Source of the DNA: Lachnospiraceae bacterium UBA4364
Lineage (GTDB): Bacteria > Bacillota > Clostridia > Lachnospirales > Lachnospiraceae
NCBI GenBank assembly: GCA_002393955.1
Contig: DGSK01000001.1
Span: forward strand, 470,702-534,701
DNA length: 64,000 bases
Direction: 5' to 3'
Numbering within the stretch: position 1 is the first letter of the stretch; the number at the start of each line of letters is the position of its first letter. A model generated the notes under the pieces. It saw nothing but the letters and a program-made list of their open reading frames with translations. It was not told where the DNA came from and ran no database searches. Shown piece after piece: positions 27,101 through 33,135 of the stretch. The position numbers and the translations under genes were made by a program.

Positions 27101-28718
27101 CAGGTGATGCCACTACGTAATATTCATTCTTAAGTCCTGCCGTCACATAGAAAACGCCGGCACGCTCAAGCTTGCCCACCGGTATTCCGGATATCTGGAC
27201 ATATTCGGGAAGCGGATTGAGCACCAGGCTTTCCCCTGTCTCATAAGTATTCTTTGCAAGCATTCCCATATCTGAAAGATAGCTTACAGACTCAGCTATA
27301 AACACAGGGAACTGTGCCTGCAGCGCAAAATCACTTTCCCTTATGTCAAAGCCCACAACTACCTCACGGTGTCCCTGGTTTATACCATAGTAACCCACAC
27401 ATTTGTCGTCCACTTCCATGAAGCTTTCAGCCCACTCCGGCACATCATAGTAAGAGACTTCATTGGCACCTATATTAAAGTCCCCGAGGCCTTCCGTGAG
27501 CTCACATTCTTTAACTTTTATCGTCACATGGGAAAGGGTACCCGCTGCATTTCCGGGCATGAATTCCATTGAATTGGTTGTATTCTGTGCTCTTACCATG
27601 CCCGCATCATAAATAACCAGCGAAGAAGGGCTGGCTTCCAGCGCATTATCCGACACTGCACGGACCATGTCATTTCCGGTCACAGCGAAGAAAGCCCTCT
27701 CTATGAAGGTATTTCCTCCGCCTACAAGCATACCGTTTATCTCACCGCTCTCATGAGTCAGCGCATATGCCGCATTGTCCTGGGAAAGTGAGTCCCTGTC
27801 ATGGGACTTAACCACAGAACCGGCCGACACACTGGACTTGTCGAACTGTATAGACGATATCTCCGCTCTGTAATAGTCGCCCCCCGCCGGAACATCCTCA
27901 AAAAGCACGGAGCCGCTCTTCCCTGCATCGGTATGAGCACTCTTAAGCTCTATAAGATTTCCGCTTACATCATAAAGGGAAATATCCATGGTGGCTGCAG
28001 CATCACTGTAATCCGTAAATCTGACGGATACCTGCTGCCTGCCGTCCTTTTCTCCCGCAAAAACATAATCAAGGGAAACGTTTGAAACCGCCTCACCCGT
28101 ATCAATGATATCCGCCTTAAGGATCTCTGCATAAGCGCTCAGGGCATCGCAGCCGTAACCGTCAGTAAGTATCAGCGTATGGTCTGCTTCAATAGTTGAC
28201 AGCAGGCTGTACAGGTCAGAAGCATCACCTTCCGTATCATCAGCCTCTATGCTGTTTATAGTCTGTCTGAGACGATTCCTGTCCTGCGAGTTGGATATGA
28301 GTATCTTTACGGAATCCGAGGCAGAAATGACAGTGATCTCACCGCCGCCTGCCACATAATCAAGAGCCTGGGCTTTTGCTTCATCCAGCCTGGTCTTCCC
28401 ATCGGCATTAAGGTGCTGCATGCTGAAGGAGTTATCAATTACTATGACTGTACTTCCGCCTGTCAGGGAATCCGTCATCACAAACGGAGCCATAAGCGCA
28501 AGTATCAGAAGAAACATCACAAGTATCTGAAGATACATCAGTATCTCGTGGATGAATTTTTCAAAAAAAGTTCTTGACTGTTCATTTTTGAAGATATGCT
28601 TCCAAAGAAGATTTGAGGATATCTCTACATCCTTCCCCTTGGGCTTGAGCAGATACAGAATTATTATTACAGGTATGGCACCGATAAAAATAAGCGGCCA
28701 TAAACTAGAAAATGACAT
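24195..28718 (-). CDS. Very large membrane protein with several VWA-type domains (BatA-like N-terminus)
   Basis: The 1507-residue protein starts like BatA/aerotolerance proteins (LWPLIFIGAIPVIIILYLLKPK, second helix near 60-80, then VWA STVIVIDNSFSMQ). Two helices near 565-610 begin a second unit with a degenerate VWA (VFVVDYSVSDEENM) and, near 960, a canonical MIDAS VWA (VIDHSGSMDDYAG) inside a glutamine-amidotransferase-like region (VIMTGGEDSFMLGG). A final helix near 1390 is followed by a Pro/Gly/Ala-rich tail ending in a basic stretch. Two proteins usually encoded separately seem fused. VWA domains in the series bind divalent metal and protein partners outside the membrane; with DUF58 downstream partners they act in cell-envelope processes. 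Exact role unknown. Confidence 0.85.
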   Translation of the reverse strand: MSFSSLWPLIFIGAIPVIIILYLLKPKGKDVEISSNLLWKHIFKNEQSRTFFEKFIHEILMYLQILVMFLLILALMAPFVMTDSLTGGSTVIVIDNSFSMQHLNADGKTRLDEAKAQALDYVAGGGEITVISASDSVKILISNSQDRNRLRQTINSIEADDTEGDASDLYSLLSTIEADHTLILTDGYGCDALSAYAEILKADIIDTGEAVSNVSLDYVFAGEKDGRQQVSVRFTDYSDAAATMDISLYDVSGNLIELKSAHTDAGKSGSVLFEDVPAGGDYYRAEISSIQFDKSSVSAGSVVKSHDRDSLSQDNAAYALTHESGEINGMLVGGGNTFIERAFFAVTGNDMVRAVSDNALEASPSSLVIYDAGMVRAQNTTNSMEFMPGNAAGTLSHVTIKVKECELTEGLGDFNIGANEVSYYDVPEWAESFMEVDDKCVGYYGINQGHREVVVGFDIRESDFALQAQFPVFIAESVSYLSDMGMLAKNTYETGESLVLNPLPEYVQISGIPVGKLERAGVFYVTAGLKNEYYVVASPALGRDGKITSENLVYSGTQSAAKAKKSLCWILLAIALILLIVEWVLYVKKMNYRRKFYLILRIVIMVLVILSMLGIRLPRKAKDVTTVFVVDYSVSDEENMEAFEDFIDDALEDMPANNKYAIVGFGRDAVVDQFVTDRDMFMGLNSAADDTATNYEKALQRAISLIPADSAGRIVVLTDGKQTAGDIENTASMIRSGEISLEAYVLGSESGDDCYIESVDMPDELHPGDKYYMTVALESNFETDAVIKIMSGETVVTQESVHLRTGHNEFIFEETVTGDSLEQFTVEVEAAGDTCAENDVYDAYSEVTNAPKILVLRGNGENSAPFEALLSAINVNAEIVKASNAPETLNDLLVYRAVIIENAYYGELPEGFLDNLETYVKDYGRGVIMTGGEDSFMLGGYNDTVVETVLPVNMELRSVVEVPKTAIVMVIDHSGSMDDYAGNGFTILDMALEASKRAVDNMRDTDDVGVLAFDDYFKWYHPMSDASDKQGIKDDIDSIPSGGGTVIMPALEEARAEIKHSDAQVKHIILLTDGMGETDNFSSVISKINADNVTLSTVAVGQYSDTALMADLAKQCGGRYYYADGNTDLPRIFSQEVFMGGNTYIKNGDYSLSVASSDITNGLFENGWFNILGYVAGSPKTGAQQLVVSDEGDPVLTAWQYGLGKTIAWNTSVDGGWTAAYSGNDDYAELWRRMIDYVTGTGGVGEDRVDVKQVGEQTVLEYYTDEYTDGTEITAIYTSPDGETGDVNFTASEPGVYRAVIDSTQKGLYNINVRRSDDGTIQGAFTTASVVQYSDEYRFDITDKTFRTFVENYGFYLTPEDNLWKKLEVSTAGSIDLTNFFIILAMILFLADIAGRRFGWEPARRGLKSAGRRQKLQPEVLPEGVPAGETAAPGMSGQPVNASFNAAPGHMPAQGAPLMNTGAPGAPQMSAGVKANKGKASKKKEEPANDTLDTSALLKKKRERNNG

Positions 28719-28835
28719 TTCTCGCCTCCATCACTATCATGCCTGCTAAAAGCACCACAGGCATCCTCCCTCATAACAAACCAACATAAACTTCCGTAAC
28801 TCCCCAAAACATCCCATTTTATATATCCGCAGCCA

Positions 28836-28906
28836 CAGCCTGCGTCAGATCGCATCGGCCTTCCTCAGATCACATCAGCCTGCGTCAGGCTGCACCGGCC
28901 TGCCTA
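28836..28906. repeat. Imperfect 20-bp tandem repeat, about 3.5 units
   Basis: Four successive 20-bp units beginning CAGCCTGCG, CGGCCTTCC, CAGCCTGCG and CGGCCTGCC lie between the DUF58 and VWA genes. Units 1 and 3 share 16 of 20 bases, and the last runs into the DUF58 stop codon. GC content is well above the surrounding DNA. The rest of this 185-bp gap shows no gene. Confidence 0.7.
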
Positions 28907-29803
28907 CCACTCGTACAGGTCTTTCAGTTCACTGAATATTATACGGTCAAAACTCGTCCCCGTATTGCACAGATGATACCCTGCACCGTTCTTCTTGCAT
29001 ATGGACTTAAGATTTTCCGTGAAAGCCTTAAGGCCCGCATTGTACCTTCCTATGCTCTCGGAATCCATTGTTACCCGTAGCTTTGATTCATTATCCTCTG
29101 AATCAATGAGATTGCAGGTTCCCTCAAGGGTTATATCCGTCTCTTCCTTTGCAAGCACATGCAGCAGAACCACCGACTGCTTGCGGAATTTCAGATACCT
29201 GATCATCTTAACCAAAGGCAGTTCCGACTGTGGGATCTTATCATCCAGATGTATGAAATCCTCCGACATGAAATCCGAGATAACTATCGTAAGTCCCGCC
29301 TGCATCTTATCCAGGCTCTTTACCGCGGCGAAAAGATCCGCAGGTTCCGAGCCTGCAGTACTTTCCAGAAACCTCTCCAGATTCCTGAATCCGGCTTTCC
29401 CACCGGAAGCAAAGAAACGCCTGGCGGGATTGGCCGCATCCATTACCATTACCCTGTCCTGATTCAACAGGGCGATATAGGAAAGTGCGGCGGTAAGCTC
29501 GCTTGCAAGCTCTGATTTTTTCTTTTCTCCGTACTCCATTGAACGGCTGAAATCCAGGATAAAGGTTATGGTGCTCTCCTTTTCCTCCATGAATTCCTTG
29601 ATATACAGCCTGTCAAGCCTGGCATATGCATTCCAGTCGATGGAACGGATATCGTCTCCCGGCATATATTCCCTAAAATCGGAAAACTCGGCGGAATTAC
29701 CTTTCCTGCTGCTCTTCCGTCCGCCCTGCATGGACGCATTGCTCTTTTTTTCTATTGCCAGCCTGAGCCGCCCCAGTCTGTCATAGTACCTTCGATCAAA
29801 CAT
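28904..29803 (-). CDS. DUF58 domain protein
   Basis: The 299-residue protein has the DUF58 hallmark GDDIRSIDWNAYARLDRLYIKEF (split here as GDDIRSIDWNAYAR) and a VWA-like start TITFILDFSRSMEYG with a DxSxS metal site. DUF58 proteins usually pair with a MoxR AAA+ ATPase and BatA-like VWA proteins. The giant VWA gene follows directly, but no MoxR gene lies in the window. GGAGG is five bases before the ATG. Confidence 0.93.
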   Translation of the reverse strand: MFDRRYYDRLGRLRLAIEKKSNASMQGGRKSSRKGNSAEFSDFREYMPGDDIRSIDWNAYARLDRLYIKEFMEEKESTITFILDFSRSMEYGEKKKSELASELTAALSYIALLNQDRVMVMDAANPARRFFASGGKAGFRNLERFLESTAGSEPADLFAAVKSLDKMQAGLTIVISDFMSEDFIHLDDKIPQSELPLVKMIRYLKFRKQSVVLLHVLAKEETDITLEGTCNLIDSEDNESKLRVTMDSESIGRYNAGLKAFTENLKSICKKNGAGYHLCNTGTSFDRIIFSELKDLYEW

Positions 29804-29867
29804 TCTCCCCTCCGGACCGCAAGCAGCTTCTTTCCCGGCCGCATGCGGTCATTTCCGCTGTTGCGGA

Positions 29868-30521
29868 TTAATTATCTTTTTTATTCTTTACCATTATGCC
29901 GTACTTATTTGCTATATAATCCTCTATCACTTTTGCACCCTGCTCGATGGTGATATCCCCTGTATTAAGACAAAGATCATAGTTGTAGGGACTCTCCCAT
30001 TCACGGCCGGTGTGGTATTTATAATACGACCTTCTGTATTTATCGAACTCGTTTATATGCTTTTCCGCAGTCTTCCTGTCCATGGAAAGACGCTCCATCT
30101 CTGTCTGTATGCACTTTTCCATGGGTGCACATACGAAAACACTCACAACATTCGGGAAATCCTTCAGTATATAATCAGCGCCCCTTCCTATGCAGACAAA
30201 GGACTCCCTTTCCGCCAGCTCCTTTAAGACCTTAGCCTGAAATGCGAAAAGATTGTCATTCTTTGTATAATCCGGACTTTCAGGAGGTATCACTTCACCG
30301 TTATAGACCTTCTGCGTCACCTTGTACAGAAGACTGTGCTTCATGGTCTCATCCGCTTTTGCAAAAAGCGCCTCGTTTATACCGCTGTCCTCGCTGGCAA
30401 GACGCAGTATCTTTTTATCATAAAAATCGATTCCGTAATCCTCTGCAAGCCTCTCCCCGATCCAGGTTGCTCCGCTTCCACAGGTTCTTGTAAGCGCTAT
30501 GACAAATCTCTTTTCACTCAT
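29868..30521 (-). CDS. Cytidylate kinase-like protein
   Basis: The 217-residue P-loop protein begins FVIALTRTCGSGATWIGERLA, the form of nucleotide-binding loop in the cytidylate kinase-like family, followed by YGIDFYDKKILRLASE. FVCIGRGADYILKD and RRSYYKYHTGREWES are typical of this clostridial group. It is related to CMP kinase, but the true substrate in this family is not established. A strong AAGGAGG lies seven bases before the ATG at 30521; the frame upstream is non-coding. Confidence 0.88.
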   Translation of the reverse strand: MSEKRFVIALTRTCGSGATWIGERLAEDYGIDFYDKKILRLASEDSGINEALFAKADETMKHSLLYKVTQKVYNGEVIPPESPDYTKNDNLFAFQAKVLKELAERESFVCIGRGADYILKDFPNVVSVFVCAPMEKCIQTEMERLSMDRKTAEKHINEFDKYRRSYYKYHTGREWESPYNYDLCLNTGDITIEQGAKVIEDYIANKYGIMVKNKKDN

Positions 30522-30603
30522 GAAACCGCCTCCTTCCGAATACATCCCAATATCAATATCAATATCAATTTCATACCAGTATTATTTCTGATAAAACAGT
30601 GCG

Positions 30604-31509
30604 TTAAGCAGACACTGCCCCTACAAGCTCGTTTATATCTTCAACGCCATATCTTGCCATATATGCCTCTATCCCTTCTATCACCTTAATGGTGGTACCG
30701 GGATCATGGAAATTGGCTGTTCCGACGGAAACGGCCGTCGCACCGGCAAGAATAAACTCCAGTGCATCCTCGGCATTTGAAATACCGCCCATTCCTATGA
30801 CAGGGATCTTTACGGCATGTGCCGCATCATATACCATACGTACTGCCACAGGCTTTACTGCAGGACCGGAAAAACCTCCTGTCTTATTGGCCAGTACAAA
30901 CTTTCTTTTGTTAATGTCTATCTTCATACCGATAAGGGTATTGATAAGTGATATGCAGTCAGCGCCGCCGGCCTCTGCAGCCCTTGCCATATCGGCTATG
31001 CTGGTAACATTAGGAGAAAGCTTTATTATCACAGGCTTTTTTGCTGCGCTCTTTATGGCTCTTGTAGTTTCCTCCAGAACCTTAGGATCCTGTCCGAATG
31101 CAAGTGCTCCCTGCTTTACATTAGGACAGGAAAGATTTATCTCATAGAGATCAACATCCGTGGAATTGAGCTTTTCAACAGTTTCTGTATATTCTTCCAC
31201 TGTATGACCGCAGACATTTACGATCACCCTGGTGTCGTATTTTCTTAAAAAAGGAAGATCCCTTTCCATAAAAACATCCACCCCGGGATTCTGTAATCCT
31301 ATGGCATTTAACATACCGCCGTAAACTTCCGTAACCCTTGGTGTGGGATTGCCTTCCCAGGGTACATTGGCAACACCTTTTGTGACCACAGCCCCCAGAC
31401 GGTTTAAGTCTGCAAATTCCGCATATTCCATCCCCGAGCCGAATGTCCCGGAAGCTGTCATTACCGGATTCTTTAATTCTATTCCTGCTATGTTAACCTT
31501 TGTATTCAT
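30604..31509 (-). CDS. pyrD: Dihydroorotate dehydrogenase, catalytic subunit (class 1B)
   Basis: The 301-residue FMN enzyme oxidises dihydroorotate to orotate in pyrimidine synthesis. MTASGTFGSGMEY, the catalytic Cys loop YEINLSCPNVKQG, and the phosphate-binding GMGGISNAEDALEF and AGATAVSVGTANF are all present. The ATG at 31509 has GGAG six bases upstream; an in-frame GTG four codons earlier overlaps that site. PyrK lies 15 bases upstream on the same strand, as expected for the NAD-dependent class 1B complex. Confidence 0.96.
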   Translation of the reverse strand: MNTKVNIAGIELKNPVMTASGTFGSGMEYAEFADLNRLGAVVTKGVANVPWEGNPTPRVTEVYGGMLNAIGLQNPGVDVFMERDLPFLRKYDTRVIVNVCGHTVEEYTETVEKLNSTDVDLYEINLSCPNVKQGALAFGQDPKVLEETTRAIKSAAKKPVIIKLSPNVTSIADMARAAEAGGADCISLINTLIGMKIDINKRKFVLANKTGGFSGPAVKPVAVRMVYDAAHAVKIPVIGMGGISNAEDALEFILAGATAVSVGTANFHDPGTTIKVIEGIEAYMARYGVEDINELVGAVSA

Positions 31510-31524
31510 TTTATTCTCCACAGA

Positions 31525-32304
31525 TCAGATTTCAACATCCTCCGCCTTAAATACCGGTCCTTCCACGCAGATCCGGCTGTTCTTTACATGGGTATGGTGA
31601 TCAGTATTCACTGTCTTTGTAACGCAGCCAAGACAAGCGCCTACTCCGCAGGCCATGCGTTCTTCCAGCGAAATATATGCTTCCAGCCCTTTATCAGCAG
31701 CGTAGGACTTTATCGCACGGAGCATGGGCATGGGACCGCAGGCAAATATCACATCACCCTTCACGCCCTGCTCATTAAGCGCATCTATTACCGTTCCCTT
31801 TGTTCCGAAGCTCCCATCCATGGTTGCTATATGAGTACCGCACACAGCCTCAAAATCATCCTTAAGGAACATATTGCTGTCCGCATAGCCAAGCACAGCT
31901 TCGCATTCAATACCATGTTTCTTAAGCACCCTGCATCCATATAACATCGGCGGGATTCCGATACCGCCCCCCAGTAAAATCACTTTTCTTCCTTTTACCG
32001 CTTCTGTATCGTAGCCGTTACCCAGTACTCCAAGAATATCTATATCTTCACCTGACTTATAAGATGATATTTCCTTCGTACCGGCTCCGCCTGCCCTGTA
32101 TACCACGCGAAGAACTCCTGTCTCAGGATCCGCATCACAGATACTGATGGGACGCATGAGCAGCCTGCTGCCATCCTTGGGATATATTCCTATAAACTGT
32201 CCCGGGACAGCTTCGGAAGCCATATCAGTCCTCAACTTTAATGACCAGATTCCCGGTGCCAGTTCCGTCTGTTCTGTTATCTGTGCGTTTTCTTTTCTTT
32301 TCAT
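31525..32304 (-). CDS. pyrK: Dihydroorotate dehydrogenase electron transfer subunit
   Basis: The 259-residue FAD/[2Fe-2S] subunit passes electrons from PyrD to NAD. It has the FAD-binding RLLMRPISICDAD, the nucleotide-binding VILLGGGIGIPPM, and the C-terminal cysteine cluster CGVGACLGC ... RICVEGPVF for the [2Fe-2S] centre. It is first in the pyrK-pyrD pair. An extended -10 promoter lies 36 bases upstream. Confidence 0.96.
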   Translation of the reverse strand: MKRKENAQITEQTELAPGIWSLKLRTDMASEAVPGQFIGIYPKDGSRLLMRPISICDADPETGVLRVVYRAGGAGTKEISSYKSGEDIDILGVLGNGYDTEAVKGRKVILLGGGIGIPPMLYGCRVLKKHGIECEAVLGYADSNMFLKDDFEAVCGTHIATMDGSFGTKGTVIDALNEQGVKGDVIFACGPMPMLRAIKSYAADKGLEAYISLEERMACGVGACLGCVTKTVNTDHHTHVKNSRICVEGPVFKAEDVEI

Positions 32305-32339
32305 TCCACAACCTCACAGTATGTGCTTCTAACCAATTT

Positions 32340-32368
32340 ATTATACCATAATTCTATAACACTTACCA
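32340..32368 (-). promoter_or_regulatory. Promoter for pyrK-pyrD
   Basis: On the minus strand an extended -10 (TGGTATAAT, -10 at 32345-32340) has a weak -35 (TGGTAA) at 17-bp spacing. It is back to back with the plus-strand promoter at 32380. Confidence 0.5.
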
Positions 32369-32379
32369 TCTAAGAGCAG

Positions 32380-32407
32380 TTGACAAACAAAAAAGAATAT
32401 GTATAAT
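32380..32407 (+). promoter_or_regulatory. Near-consensus promoter of the toxin locus leader
   Basis: TTGACA (32380-32385), a 16-bp spacer, TATAAT (32402-32407). Both hexamers are perfect consensus. Transcription should begin near 32414 and run towards the small peptide gene. Confidence 0.85.
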
Positions 32408-32413
32408 CTCTCA

Positions 32414-32484
32414 GTGAAAGCATGTGAGCAAAACAGTATATCTTTTTGCTTTCAACAAACAACTTTTCGGTTGTTTGTTTTTTT
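32414..32484 (+). ncRNA. Short structured RNA ending in an intrinsic terminator (sRNA or attenuator leader)
   Basis: From the predicted start near 32414, an 8-bp hairpin can form (TGAAAGCA 32415-32422 with TGCTTTCA 32447-32454). It is directly followed by a perfect 10-bp terminator stem (AACAAACAAC 32454-32463 with GTTGTTTGTT 32470-32479) and a T tract to 32484. The product would be about 70 nt. Because the toxin peptide gene lies 80 bases further on with no clear promoter of its own, this could be an attenuated leader rather than a free RNA. The two hairpins share base 32454, so they may compete. Confidence 0.6.
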
Positions 32485-32566
32485 CGCAAAATTTTTATTG
32501 TATTTATCTGGCAGCCAACGGGGTGTTTGCATTTACCGACCTGAGCTTGAAAGGTAGGTGATGCCT

Positions 32567-32656
32567 ATGTATATAACGGTATCAGATTTGATCCAGTTTG
32601 TGATCATGTTATGTGCGGTTATTACTTTGGTTATTATTTGTACAAAACGCAAATAA
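32567..32656 (+). CDS. Small hydrophobic peptide, holin-like type I toxin
   Basis: The peptide has 29 residues: MYITVSDLIQ, a hydrophobic helix (about residues 9-25, FVIMLCAVITLVIIC), and a basic end TKRK. This is the pattern of the small 'putative holin-like toxin' peptides common in Clostridia, related in layout to TxpA/BsrG toxins: short, one membrane helix, charged C-terminus. The Shine-Dalgarno AAAGG-T-AGGTGAT ends four bases before the ATG, with the AGG core 8 bases away, deciding for 32567; an ATG two codons earlier (32561) overlaps that site. A terminator hairpin starts four bases past the stop, and an antisense RNA is predicted to converge on it. Confidence 0.75.
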   Translation: MYITVSDLIQFVIMLCAVITLVIICTKRK

Positions 32657-32753
32657 AAACGATCACCCTGACTCGGATAGTTAAGTGATCGCTTTTATTA
32701 CTTAATAATATCGCCAAGTCGGAAGGATGCCGCCTTCTTGTTGGCTGCTTGAT
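32655..32753 (-). ncRNA. Predicted antisense RNA antitoxin
   Basis: A consensus minus-strand promoter (32787-32760) should start an RNA near 32753. It would run about 100 nt towards the toxin gene and end at the shared hairpin (stem 32660-32666/32685-32691) followed by five T. It contains no reading frame with a ribosome site. It overlaps the 3' end of the toxin message by about 40 nt, and its GGCATC can also pair with GATGCC at the toxin start region (32560-32565). This matches type I antitoxins such as RatA or SR4. Confidence 0.65.
32657..32698. terminator. Bidirectional terminator shared by toxin and antitoxin RNAs
   Basis: Stem CGATCAC (32660-32666) with GTGATCG (32685-32691), loop 18 nt. 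On the minus strand it is followed by TTTTTAT, on the plus strand by CTTTTATT. Confidence 0.75.
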
Positions 32754-32759
32754 AAGTAC

Positions 32760-32787
32760 ATTATAACAAAATAGCAAAAAAAGTCAA
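32760..32787 (-). promoter_or_regulatory. Antitoxin RNA promoter
   Basis: On the minus strand: -35 TTGACT (32787-32782), a 16-bp spacer, -10 TATAAT (32765-32760). There is no gene on this strand until pyrK, which is over 450 bp away and has its own promoter, so the transcript must be a small RNA. Confidence 0.82.
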
Positions 32788-32813
32788 ATTTCTGTCTTTT
32801 CCAAAAATCACAG

Positions 32814-32841
32814 TTGAATACACATTTTTACTCCCTATAAT
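32814..32841 (+). promoter_or_regulatory. Promoter for the small hypothetical gene at 32874
   Basis: TTGAAT (32814-32819), a 16-bp spacer, TATAAT (32836-32841). The start would be near 32848, about 26 bases before the ATG. Confidence 0.7.
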
Positions 32842-32873
32842 GGAAGCAGAATATACAAATGTGAGGTATCGAT

Positions 32874-33125
32874 ATGGAAGAATTGATAGCAAGATTAAAT
32901 CACGTAGAGGACTCTTACTTTGATTTTGTTTCTGCTGTGGCTCACTATGCCCAGAAGAAACCAGATCGCCTGAATAAAATATTGCTTTTTATGAATGACA
33001 ATCCATACGCAAAATCTTCCGACATAATAGAATTCATATCATCGCAGGACGATTTCTTTGAGGATGCATCCATTCCGGATGACTCCGAAGGCTGCATCAA
33101 CACGATAAACATGGCTTGCATATAA
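32874..33125 (+). CDS. Small acidic protein of unknown function
   Basis: The 83-residue protein (MEELIARLNHVEDSYFDF...) is mostly helical in pattern and acidic, with no membrane segment and no cysteine motif. NKILLFMNDNPYAKSSDI and EFISSQDDFFED are its most distinctive parts. A promoter and GAGG seven bases before the ATG support it as real. It is on the plus strand between the toxin locus and pyrC, ending 10 bp before the end of pyrC (convergent). I do not recognise the family. Confidence 0.75.
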   Translation: MEELIARLNHVEDSYFDFVSAVAHYAQKKPDRLNKILLFMNDNPYAKSSDIIEFISSQDDFFEDASIPDDSEGCINTINMACI

Positions 33126-33135
33126 GCTATACGTT

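Noticed and set aside
28836..28906. CRISPR array
   Set aside because: Units are 20 bp and contiguous without spacers.
32485..32560. A second promoter directly before the toxin gene
   Set aside because: TTGTTT and TATTTA/TATTGT boxes are present but spacing is 15 or 20 bp and the hexamers are poor.
32561..32566. ATG at 32561 as the toxin start
   Set aside because: It overlaps the Shine-Dalgarno sequence; the ATG at 32567 has proper spacing.
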